Shown piece after piece: positions 21,432-27,538 of a stretch of DNA of 31,490 bases. The DNA is taken from assembly GCA_043801115.1 (NCBI GenBank), contig JAZDMJ010000013.1, positions 1 to 31,490 on the forward strand, written 5' to 3'. Each line of letters starts with the position of its first letter. Within the stretch, counting starts at the first letter, position 1. The stretch comes from CAZHUN01 sp043801115. GTDB lineage: Archaea; Iainarchaeota; Iainarchaeia; Iainarchaeales; UBA10191. A program made the position numbers and the translations under genes. Under the pieces are notes generated by a model that searched no databases, was not told where the DNA came from, and worked only from the letters and a program-made list of their open reading frames with translations.

Positions 21432-21748
21432 TGGAAAAAAAGTGGATTGAAACCAAATTCGGACGGGCACCGTTCGAAAAAGTCAAATTGTTGCGCTTTT
21501 CCGTGCAGGGATTGAAAGATCGCAACGACGCAGCTACCATTCAGTACCAATTATTGCTGAAAGAGTTCATCATCCGCTGCCATATTGAATTCGAAACGGG
21601 AACGGGAAGCGTTTTGTACAATCCTTTGGACGCGGATGCGGGAATGGTGCTCAAAGCCATTCCAAGCCCGTTTTCGGGAAAAGTATTGGAAGAAAAAGAA
21701 GTCCCATTCGAACAAGTGCTCGAAGAAGGGTTTCATCTGAAAGGTTGA
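21431..21748 (+). CDS. Small HMA-like protein coupled to the Tes-like gene
   Basis: The 105-residue protein starts on the last base of the Tes-like stop (TAATG), so it is translationally coupled. Residues 18-80 have the alternating pattern of a heavy-metal-associated beta-alpha-beta fold (KLLRFSVQGLKDRNDAATIQYQLL, then GTGSVLYNPLDADAGMVLKAI). The metal-binding GMxCxxC is replaced by GLKDRND, so it would not bind metal that way. It could be an accessory or chaperone for the radical SAM enzyme. The fold assignment is inference. Confidence 0.6.
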   Translation: MEKKWIETKFGRAPFEKVKLLRFSVQGLKDRNDAATIQYQLLLKEFIIRCHIEFETGTGSVLYNPLDADAGMVLKAIPSPFSGKVLEEKEVPFEQVLEEGFHLKG

Positions 21749-21751
21749 CTA

Positions 21752-21988
21752 TTATTTCAAGTCGCGGATGCGCTGGCGGATTGTTTCAACCTCTTCCGGA
21801 GTGCTGTTTCCATTCAACCCCATTTCGCGGAGCAGTATTTCTCGGAGAGTATTGAAATGGGCGAACGAAATTTTGAATCTTTTACCATAGTTAGAATAGG
21901 ACCAGTATTTTTCTTTGGCGAAAACATCCACCATATCCAGGAGTATTTCTTGTTTTCTGGGCAAGGGTGTTTTTTGCGGTTTTTTCAA
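21752..21988 (-). CDS. Truncated paralogue of the adjacent unknown protein
   Basis: A 78-residue frame from TTG 21988 resembles the C-terminal half of the next gene: EILLDMVDVFAKEKY against KILLKMVDYFLKRKF, and STPEEVETIRQRIRDLK against STPEETEKMRQTIRELK. The similarity continues upstream of the TTG, in the same frame, back to the neighbour's stop codon, where no ATG or GTG is present. It therefore looks like a 5'-truncated tandem duplicate, either a pseudogene or expressed from TTG or by readthrough. Confidence 0.45.
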   Translation of the reverse strand: MKKPQKTPLPRKQEILLDMVDVFAKEKYWSYSNYGKRFKISFAHFNTLREILLREMGLNGNSTPEEVETIRQRIRDLK

Positions 21989-22060
21989 GCGACGGAATTC
22001 AGTTGGAAGGGTTCGGTTCGCGAGTGATAAATAATGAAGAGAAATTTGGAGTTTTTGAAC
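21989..22060 (-). other. Non-initiating extension of the truncated paralogue
   Basis: Read in the same frame as both neighbours, this stretch encodes QISLHYLSLANRTL then FRRLKKPQKTPL. These align with GIPMVYFLMANQKA and FRRFRSPQTVPL in the full-length gene. It is thus decayed or translated-through coding sequence rather than intergenic DNA. Confidence 0.5.
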
Positions 22061-22567
22061 TCAGCGCTTTAATTCTCGAATGGTTTGGCGCATTTTTTCT
22101 GTTTCTTCTGGAGTGCTTTTCGCGGAAAGGCCGAGTTCGAGGGACAAAAAATCCCAATAGCTTGAAATGAGGCTACCCGCATGGGAAAACTTTTTTGCCA
22201 GTTCTTTGCGTGGAAGATGCTTGAATTTGCGCTTCAAAAAATAGTCCACCATTTTCAGCAAGATTTTCTTTTTTTCCGCAAGCGGGACGGTTTGAGGACT
22301 TCTAAAACGACGGAATCGGACTGCTTTCTGATTGGCCATCAAAAAATAAACCATTGGAATGCCTTTGTTTTGATTGCGCGACAGTTTGCACAACTCTCCC
22401 AAAGTCAAATGCTTGTAGCGGGGATTTTCAATCAATTTCTGGGCGAGCGCAAGCCTTTTCAAATCCACATTGACCGGCTTTTTGTGGGTGCGCTTGGAAA
22501 TCAGCGAGCCCCACTTTTGAACGTGCACGAGGCTTTCGCCGGCGCGTCTGGGCGTGATGACGGGCAT
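22061..22567 (-). CDS. Unknown basic protein, full-length member of a tandem pair
   Basis: The 168-residue protein has an N-terminal basic region (ITPRRAGESLVHVQKWGSLISKR) and then a helix-rich segment (VDLKRLALAQKLIENPRYKHLTLGELCKLS). The C-terminal domain (about residues 95-168) is shared with the truncated copy downstream. The helical pattern LTLGELCKLSRNQNKG and LPRKELAKKFSHAGS suggests helix-turn-helix-like units, so DNA binding is possible. A TATA-like box at 22586-22596 is about 25 bases before the ATG. I do not recognise the family. Confidence 0.65.
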   Translation of the reverse strand: MPVITPRRAGESLVHVQKWGSLISKRTHKKPVNVDLKRLALAQKLIENPRYKHLTLGELCKLSRNQNKGIPMVYFLMANQKAVRFRRFRSPQTVPLAEKKKILLKMVDYFLKRKFKHLPRKELAKKFSHAGSLISSYWDFLSLELGLSAKSTPEETEKMRQTIRELKR

Positions 22568-22612
22568 GAGAGAAACAAGGACTTGGATTATTTAAACGCT
22601 TGCCGCGCTTTT

Positions 22613-23257
22613 TCAATCCAACAGAAACTTTTGGACTTCTTTCAAATTGCGACACACTTTCAACGGCTTTAGTTTTTGCAGTTCCTTGCGCGGAGAGCTT
22701 CCGCCGCACACCGCAATCGCGCGCATTTTCGCGCGCTTGGCCGCGAGCAAGTCCAGAGTGGAATCGCCCACCATTATTGCATCGCGGGGGGAAACGCGCA
22801 ATTTCTTGCACGCTTTGAGCAAGGGTTCGGGATTGGGCTTGCCGTGCAATACATCGTCATACGTAATAATGACGGAAAAGAGGCGGAGGAGCGCTTTGGG
22901 CGCGGAGTGAACTGTCGTAATGCGCGAAGAATTTGTAACGAGCGCGACTTTGCGGTTTTTTTTCACTTTTTTTACTAGAGAGATGGCGTTCGGAAACGCA
23001 AGACTCTTGTGTTGGATTTGGGCGTAAAAAATCTGGCGGCGGAGCTGGATGAATTTTTCCAAATCAATTCCAAAGTATTTTTTCACGTTTAATTTGAAAT
23101 AAACGTCTTCCGTGCTCCAGCGAATCAGGGGAGAAATTTTTTTGCGGGAAAGTTTTTTTCCGAACAGTTTCCATAATTGCTGAAACGAGCGCAAGTGCCA
23201 TTCCGTGCTGTCAATCAAAGTTCCGTCCAAGTCGAAGAGGATTGCCTTCAATGCCAT
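22613..23257 (-). CDS. HAD-superfamily hydrolase (phosphoglycolate phosphatase-like)
   Basis: The 214-residue protein has all HAD motifs: AILFDLDGTLIDS (motif I with the nucleophile Asp), ALVTNSS (motif II), the lysine in LHGKPNPEPL (motif III) and AIMVGDSTLDLLAAKRA (motif IV). A helical cap sits between motifs I and II. It dephosphorylates a small phosphorylated metabolite; the exact substrate is unknown. The ATG at 23257 directly precedes motif I and has a TATA-like box 27 bases upstream; an in-frame extension runs into the promoter and is rejected. Confidence 0.85.
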   Translation of the reverse strand: MALKAILFDLDGTLIDSTEWHLRSFQQLWKLFGKKLSRKKISPLIRWSTEDVYFKLNVKKYFGIDLEKFIQLRRQIFYAQIQHKSLAFPNAISLVKKVKKNRKVALVTNSSRITTVHSAPKALLRLFSVIITYDDVLHGKPNPEPLLKACKKLRVSPRDAIMVGDSTLDLLAAKRAKMRAIAVCGGSSPRKELQKLKPLKVCRNLKEVQKFLLD

Positions 23258-23279
23258 GCTACGAGGCAGGGCGGGAAGT

Positions 23280-23288
23280 GTTTTAAAC
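23280..23288. promoter_or_regulatory. Shared bidirectional TATA-like box (HAD gene / tRNA-Asp)
   Basis: GTTTTAAAC is centred about 27 bases from the HAD ATG on the minus strand and 30 bases from tRNA-Asp position 1 on the plus strand. No other AT-rich box lies in the 56-base gap, so one site probably serves both. Confidence 0.5.
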
Positions 23289-23313
23289 CGTTTTCTGGAA
23301 CCTTTCTTCAACT

Positions 23314-23385
23314 GCCCGCTTAGTCTAGCGGTTAGGATTCATCCCTGTCACGGATGAGGTTCGGGTTCAACTCCCGGAGCGGGCG
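23314..23385 (+). tRNA. tRNA-Asp (GTC)
   Basis: The acceptor stem GCCCGCT/AGCGGGC (23314-23320 with 23378-23384) is followed by discriminator G, as expected for Asp. The anticodon stem CATCC/GGATG holds loop CTGTCAC, anticodon GTC. The T arm has GGGTTCAACTCCC. No CCA and no T run follow; a protein gene starts 21 bases later. Confidence 0.95.
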
Positions 23386-23406
23386 TTCGTTTTTCGAGGG
23401 ATTGGG

Positions 23407-23787
23407 ATGAAAAAGTCAGACGCCGAATTCGAGCGAATCCACCGCGAATGGATTGGAGAGATTGCCAAAGCGATGTCCAACCGGGCCATCCAGCGGCACA
23501 TCAACCGCCACGCGAAAGAAATCTTCGAAGACGACCCGTTGGGCTGGAGTGTGAGCATGCTCAACCTCACTGAAATCTATATGGCCAAGCACAAAGTCAA
23601 GCACTCTTTGCACCACAAAATCGACCGCTTGGCGATGAAATACCGCTATTATCCGAAAGTGCGGACGAAGCTGCCCAAAAATTTCGACATCAAGCAATGG
23701 AAGTGCCTTCCAGAGTCCGAAATGGGACAGTACATTGAAATCAAGGCCAAAAAGAGAAAAGCGCGAAAGAAAGCGCGCAGGGTTTAA
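23407..23787 (+). CDS. Basic protein of unknown function, downstream of tRNA-Asp
   Basis: The 126-residue protein is rich in His, Lys and Arg, with WIGEIAKAMSNRAIQRHINRHAKEIFEDDPLGW near its start and RLAMKYRYYPKVRTKLPKNF in the middle. It ends in a strongly basic tail (KAKKRKARKKARRV). It has no membrane segment. No TATA box lies between tRNA-Asp and its ATG, while GAGGGA lies upstream, so it may be cotranscribed with the tRNA and translated through an SD. Nucleic-acid binding is a guess from charge. Confidence 0.65.
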   Translation: MKKSDAEFERIHREWIGEIAKAMSNRAIQRHINRHAKEIFEDDPLGWSVSMLNLTEIYMAKHKVKHSLHHKIDRLAMKYRYYPKVRTKLPKNFDIKQWKCLPESEMGQYIEIKAKKRKARKKARRV

Positions 23788-23790
23788 ATA
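23782..23790 (+). promoter_or_regulatory. TATA-like box for the DEAD-box helicase
   Basis: GTTTAAATA overlaps the stop codon of the upstream gene. It predicts initiation near 23813, far upstream of the ATG at 23940, leaving a leader of about 125 nucleotides. Confidence 0.5.
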
Positions 23791-23812
23791 GTCTCTTTGC
23801 AAGAAGTAGGTA

Positions 23813-23939
23813 TTCAGTAAAAATTTGGAATACAATTCGATTGGTTAGCCTGTTTTTTTGAAGAAAAAAACCCGGCCTTTTGGTGCAGGAAAAAAAGGTT
23901 AATTGGTCGATTTCAAAACGCCAAAAGGAGAAATAGAAT
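23813..23939 (+). promoter_or_regulatory. Structured 5' leader of the DEAD-box helicase, SD-sequestering
   Basis: The leader has an inverted repeat GTTTTTTT-GAAG-AAAAAAAC (23852-23871). CCTTTTGG at 23876-23883 is perfectly complementary to CCAAAAGG at 23921-23928, which overlaps the ribosome binding site AAGGAG (23925-23930, nine bases before the ATG). CCTTTT can instead pair with AAAAGG at 23893-23898, freeing the ribosome site. Two exclusive helices around an SD look like a temperature- or helicase-responsive switch; cold-induced helicase genes often have such leaders. No switching has been shown. Confidence 0.5.
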
Positions 23940-25058
23940 ATGCCATTTTCAAAGCTGGGCCTGTCGGCCGAATTGTCCAAACACGTGCTCGCGCAGGGAT
24001 TCGTCCTGCCGTCCGACGTGCAGGAAAAAGTAATCCCCCTCATCTTGCAGGGAAAAGACGTCATCGGACAGGCGAAGACGGGAACGGGAAAAACCGCCGC
24101 ATTCGGACTGCCACTATTGCAATTGGTGGACGAAAAGGAAAAATTCGCGCAAGCGCTCGTAGTCGTTCCCACCAGAGAGCTCTGCCAGCAGGTGCAGGTG
24201 GAAATCGAACGCTTTTCGCACTACAAGCACGTCCGTGTCGTTTCGGTTTACGGGGGCGCAAGTTTGAACGTCCAAGTTTCGCAACTGCGTAGGGGATGCC
24301 AAATCGTTGTGGGAACTCCCGGACGATTAATGGATTTGATGCGTCGGGGAGAATTGAGACTGGACAAAACAAAATGGGTTGTATTGGACGAAGCGGACAA
24401 AATGCTCGACATGGGATTCATTGACGACATTCAATGGATTCTCCAGCAAGTTCCGCGAGAGCGCCAAACCATGCTTTTTTCTGCGACCATGTCAACGGAC
24501 ATCAAAGACCTGGCCCAGCAGTACATGAACCATCCAGTGGAAGTGAACTTGAGCACAGACACTCTTACAGTAGAAGGCGTTTCGCAGTACTTTGTTTCCG
24601 TGGATTTGAAAATGCGCGTTTCACTGCTCGCGCACCTAATCAGGGCGAACAAGGTGCAAAAGGGAATCGTTTTTTGCGAAACCAAGCGCACCGTGGAATG
24701 GCTGCAAAACCAATTAAACAGGGAAGGAATCCACGCGGAAGCGCTGCACGGAAACTTTTCGCAAAAACAGCGCGACCAGACTTTGAAGCATTTTGCGGAG
24801 GGAAAAATTCCCGTACTGATTGCCACGAATTTGGCTTCAAGAGGACTGCACTTGGAAGACGTTTCGCACATTTTCAACTTCGACTTTCCGCAAGAACTGG
24901 AAACGTACGTGCACCGCATCGGAAGAACGGCAAGACAGGGAAAGAAGGGAATTGCCGTAACCTTTGTAACCAACGTGTTGGAGCGCAGGGACATTCGAAG
25001 GTGGGAAGACATGCTCAAGACGGAAATGAAGGAAATTCCATTGAAGCAGAAAGCCTAA
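23940..25058 (+). CDS. DEAD-box RNA helicase
   Basis: The 372-residue protein is a minimal two-RecA-domain helicase. Motifs in order: Q motif FVLPSDVQEKVIP, motif I AKTGTGKT (about 44-51), Ia PTREL, Ib TPGRL, II DEAD (about 150-153), III SAT (about 181), IV GIVFCETKR, V LIATNLASRGLHLEDV and VI YVHRIGRTARQGKKG. There is no C-terminal extension. It unwinds short RNA duplexes, probably in ribosome assembly, mRNA turnover or cold adaptation. The ATG has a good SD and a long structured leader, unlike the leaderless genes around it. Confidence 0.95.
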   Translation: MPFSKLGLSAELSKHVLAQGFVLPSDVQEKVIPLILQGKDVIGQAKTGTGKTAAFGLPLLQLVDEKEKFAQALVVVPTRELCQQVQVEIERFSHYKHVRVVSVYGGASLNVQVSQLRRGCQIVVGTPGRLMDLMRRGELRLDKTKWVVLDEADKMLDMGFIDDIQWILQQVPRERQTMLFSATMSTDIKDLAQQYMNHPVEVNLSTDTLTVEGVSQYFVSVDLKMRVSLLAHLIRANKVQKGIVFCETKRTVEWLQNQLNREGIHAEALHGNFSQKQRDQTLKHFAEGKIPVLIATNLASRGLHLEDVSHIFNFDFPQELETYVHRIGRTARQGKKGIAVTFVTNVLERRDIRRWEDMLKTEMKEIPLKQKA

Positions 25059-25095
25059 GCGCTTCCTTTTTTTACAGAACGCAAAAAGGCACTGT

Positions 25096-25767
25096 ATGGC
25101 AGAAGAAAAATGGTTCCAAGGAATCGCCATCGCGATTCCATTGTACGGCTTTGTTCCCGCCGCGTCGTTTGCCAGTTTTTTGCCCGCATTTCTGGCCCTG
25201 CCCGAATTCGTGGACAAAATGGTCGTGCTGACGAAATCGCGCAGCTACGTGCACTTGGCCGAGCGCGAACTCGCGCAGGACGCCTTGCGCGCCGCGCAAG
25301 AGAATCCAATCGACTATGTGTTTTGGATGGAGCAGGACCACGTGTTTTCCGTGCAGGACATGCTTCACTTGCTCAAGTCGGCCAAGGAAAAGGATTTGGA
25401 CATTGTATCGGGACTGTACGTTGACAGGAAAGACGAAACAAAAGCGGTTGCTTTCGTCAAAAAGGACGGGCAGTATTTTTCGACCGCCACTTTGCCAGAC
25501 AACAGCATTGTCAAAGTGGACGCGGTCGGGTTCGGGTTCACGCTCGTCAAGTTTTCCGTGCTCAAAACACTGGCCGAAAAATATGGTTTGGAAAAAGCGT
25601 TCAATGTGGTTGATTTGGAAGGAAAAGACATCGGCCAGGACTTTTTGTTCTGCGAACTCGCGCAAAAAGAGGGATTCAAAGTGTGGGTGCACACTGGAGT
25701 CAAAATCGGGCACGACAACAGCGTGAACTGGCCGAACGAGAAATTGTTTGAAGAGGGAAAAAAATGA
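25096..25767 (+). CDS. GT-A-fold glycosyltransferase, first of a tandem pair
   Basis: The 223-residue protein shares its plan with the next gene. It opens with GIAIAIPLYGFV, then YVHLAERELAQDALRAA. The expected metal-binding site reads WMEQDHVF (Glu79-Gln-Asp81), followed by LDIVSGLYVDR and DAVGFGFTLVK. The end is GQDFLFCELAQKEGFKVWVHTGVKIGH, like the GT2-type catalytic histidine segment. The DxD is degenerate, so activity may be altered. An AT-rich box near 25067-25075 precedes the ATG by 26 bases. The stop overlaps the next ATG. Substrates are unknown. Confidence 0.72.
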   Translation: MAEEKWFQGIAIAIPLYGFVPAASFASFLPAFLALPEFVDKMVVLTKSRSYVHLAERELAQDALRAAQENPIDYVFWMEQDHVFSVQDMLHLLKSAKEKDLDIVSGLYVDRKDETKAVAFVKKDGQYFSTATLPDNSIVKVDAVGFGFTLVKFSVLKTLAEKYGLEKAFNVVDLEGKDIGQDFLFCELAQKEGFKVWVHTGVKIGHDNSVNWPNEKLFEEGKK

Positions 25768-26429
25768 CCGAACCAAGGCCGTTCAAGGGAATCTGCTTGG
25801 GGGTTCCCATATACGGTTTCGTCTCTTCCGCGAGTTTTTCCAGTTTTATCACCGCCATTGCGCTGCTTTCCAAACTTGCGGACTTTTTTTCCGTCTCCAC
25901 GCACGTCAAAACCTACGTCCACCTGGCGCGGAGGCACATTGCGGAAGGCATTCTCGAGTCCGCCAAAAAAAACGAAATCGATTACGCGTTTTGGATTGAC
26001 GGCGATTCCGTATTTTCCGAAAAAGAGATTGTTTCGCTCTTGCAGGCGGCCAAGCAGAATGGTTTGGACATTGTCTCGGGGCTGTACGTATATCGTATGG
26101 ACGATTCCAAGCCCATTGCGTATGTAAAGCGCGGAAGCGAGTGGATTACGCCGTCCAAGCTTCCCAAAGAAAGCCTCGTGCAAGTAAACTCTGTGGGCTT
26201 CGGGTTCACGCTCGTCAAAGTAAGTGTGATTCAAAAACTCGTCGAAAAGTACGGATTGGAAAAAACTTTCAATGTGGTCGACTTGGATGGAAAGGACGTG
26301 GGGGAAGATTTTTTGTTCTGCCAATTGGCCGAAAAAGAAGGATTCAAGGTTTGGGTGCACACGGGCGTGAAAGTAGGCCACGACAACAGCATCCACTATC
26401 CCTCGCCCAAAATCTTCGAACCCAAATAG
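25764..26429 (+). CDS. GT-A-fold glycosyltransferase, second of a tandem pair
   Basis: The 221-residue paralogue overlaps the first gene by four bases (ATGA). Motifs correspond: GICLGVPIYGFV, YVHLARRHIAEGILE, then WIDGDSVF with a proper DxD (Asp79-Gly-Asp81). NSVGFGFTLVK and GEDFLFCQLAEKEGFKVWVHTGVKVGH follow. About half the positions match the first copy by eye. With an intact DxD this copy is the more likely active partner; the two may form a heterodimer or act in sequence. No transmembrane segment is present. It is convergent with the ThiI-type gene. Confidence 0.72.
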   Translation: MTEPRPFKGICLGVPIYGFVSSASFSSFITAIALLSKLADFFSVSTHVKTYVHLARRHIAEGILESAKKNEIDYAFWIDGDSVFSEKEIVSLLQAAKQNGLDIVSGLYVYRMDDSKPIAYVKRGSEWITPSKLPKESLVQVNSVGFGFTLVKVSVIQKLVEKYGLEKTFNVVDLDGKDVGEDFLFCQLAEKEGFKVWVHTGVKVGHDNSIHYPSPKIFEPK

Positions 26430-26433
26430 TTTT

Positions 26434-27042
26434 TCAACTTGCGCGCATTTTTTGGAAAATTTCTTCCGCGAGTTTGGAAAACTGGATTGCGTCTTCTTCC
26501 CGTTCAATCAGTTCCAAATTGGCCTGCGTGCTCGGGTGTTTGGAGCCCAAAACGTCGCACTGTTCGGGGCCGCACGAAATTTCATAAGTCCCGATTTTTT
26601 TGGCCTCGTTTATAATTTCCTGTTTGTCCCATGAAAGAAGGGGGCGGAGCACGGGAATGAAAACCGAAGAGCCGATGACGGAAAGGTTTTGCAAAGTCTG
26701 GGAGGACACTTGTGCCAGATTTTCTCCCGTTAGAATGAAATCCGCGCCCTCCTGCTCCGCGAGTTTTTGCGCGAGCGCGTAAAATAATCTTTTCAAGTGC
26801 ACGAAATAGTGCTTGGGGTCGCATTTTTGGGCGACTTTTTCGAGCGCGGGACCGCAGTCGGCGATGAACATTTTTTTCACGCCCAGCGCGCGCGCGAGCG
26901 CGAGGGCTTTTGTTTCGGGATTGGAATCCGTAAACGGATAATTCGTGCAGTGAAGGGCAATGACTTCGATTTTGTTTTTGCGCGCAAGTGAGATAGCGAC
27001 TGCGCTGTCAAACCCGCCCGAAAGCAGGGCAATGCACTTCAT
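26434..27042 (-). CDS. ThiI-type PP-loop ATPase domain (standalone)
   Basis: The 202-residue protein corresponds to the C-terminal AANH domain of ThiI. The PP-loop is LLSGGFDSAVA (Ser8-Ser13). DFILTGENLAQVSSQTLQNLSVIG, then LRPLLSWDKQEIINEAKKIGTYEIS are diagnostic of ThiI, and CGPEQCDVLGSKHPST carries two cysteines that may handle sulfur. The N-terminal ferredoxin-like and THUMP tRNA-binding domains are absent. It may activate uridine 8 of tRNA for thiolation with a partner, or act in thiamine or other sulfur transfer. The ATG at 27042 directly precedes the PP-loop; the extension upstream is rejected. Confidence 0.82.
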   Translation of the reverse strand: MKCIALLSGGFDSAVAISLARKNKIEVIALHCTNYPFTDSNPETKALALARALGVKKMFIADCGPALEKVAQKCDPKHYFVHLKRLFYALAQKLAEQEGADFILTGENLAQVSSQTLQNLSVIGSSVFIPVLRPLLSWDKQEIINEAKKIGTYEISCGPEQCDVLGSKHPSTQANLELIEREEDAIQFSKLAEEIFQKMRAS

Positions 27043-27068
27043 AGCAAGGGAAAAAGGGAGCAAAAACC

Positions 27069-27078
27069 GATTTAAAAC
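27069..27078 (-). promoter_or_regulatory. TATA-like box for the ThiI-type gene
   Basis: TGTTTTAAAT on the minus strand is about 32 bases before the ATG, giving a leader of a few nucleotides. It lies about 60 bases from the divergent RNA polymerase promoter. Confidence 0.45.
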
Positions 27079-27129
27079 AGTTGAAACGGGAAAAGAAGGC
27101 CAAAATCGCCTCTTTTCCGCCAATCTGCA

Positions 27130-27139
27130 AGTTTTAAAT
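27130..27139 (+). promoter_or_regulatory. TATA-like box for the RNA polymerase operon
   Basis: AGTTTTAAAT predicts initiation near 27161, about 147 bases before the chosen rpoH start. GCCAAAATCG upstream (27099-27108) and GCCAAAAATCG downstream (27178-27187... of the +1 region) flank the promoter as near-identical repeats and could be operator sites. Confidence 0.5.
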
Positions 27140-27175
27140 CGTTTTCCGTCCGTGAAGTAGTTAGTTTTGCAGTTT

Positions 27176-27199
27176 CGCCAAAAATCGTTGGCGATTTTT
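27176..27199 (+). promoter_or_regulatory. Alternative hairpins in the rpo operon leader (attenuator-like)
   Basis: Two overlapping inverted repeats cannot form together. CGCCAA/TTGGCG (27176-27181 with 27188-27193) has loop AAATCG. AAAAATCG/CGATTTTT (27180-27187 with 27192-27199) has loop TTGG and ends in five T residues, like a terminator. The region lies 15-40 bases after the predicted start of transcription. The leader ends with the ribosome binding site AGGTGA (27294-27299). An attenuator or operator role is inference. Confidence 0.45.
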
Positions 27200-27307
27200 C
27201 TAGGTGAAGAAAAATTGGCCTCTCTGTAAATGTTTTGTAGAAAAAATGTTTCCAGCCATGGGCATGGCCGACTGCAGGGTTCCTCTCCAACAAAGGTGAC
27301 GGTTTTG

Positions 27308-27538
27308 GTGTTGAAAAACTTGCAAGAGCACTATTTGGTTCCCAAACACGAAATCGTTCCCGCCGAAAAAGTGGCCGACGTCTTGCAACAGTTTGGAGCA
27401 ACGTTGGAAAAATTTCCCCAGCTTTCCCGCATGGACCCAATCATTGAAGAAATCGGGGCAAAGCGCGGCGACCTCATCAAACTGACGAGAGAAAGTCGGA
27501 CTGCCGGAACGACCATCTATTACAGGGTGGTCGTGTAA
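27308..27538 (+). CDS. rpoH: DNA-directed RNA polymerase subunit H (Rpo5)
   Basis: The 76-residue protein is archaeal subunit H, homologous to the C-terminal domain of eukaryotic RPB5. EHYLVPKHEIVPAEKV, LSRMDPIIEEIGAKRGDLIKLTRESRTAGTTIYYRVVV cover the whole family, and the length is typical. The start is GTG at 27308, with SD AGGTGA eight bases upstream and the family-like N-terminus MLKNLQEH. An ATG at 27230 is in frame but would add about 26 residues foreign to the family. The stop overlaps the rpoB'' ATG by one base. Confidence 0.9.
   Translation: MLKNLQEHYLVPKHEIVPAEKVADVLQQFGATLEKFPQLSRMDPIIEEIGAKRGDLIKLTRESRTAGTTIYYRVVV

Noticed and set aside
27230..27307. Upstream ATG giving a longer RpoH
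   Set aside because: The extra residues do not match the compact RpoH family, and an SD with a GTG start at 27308 gives the typical length and N-terminus.
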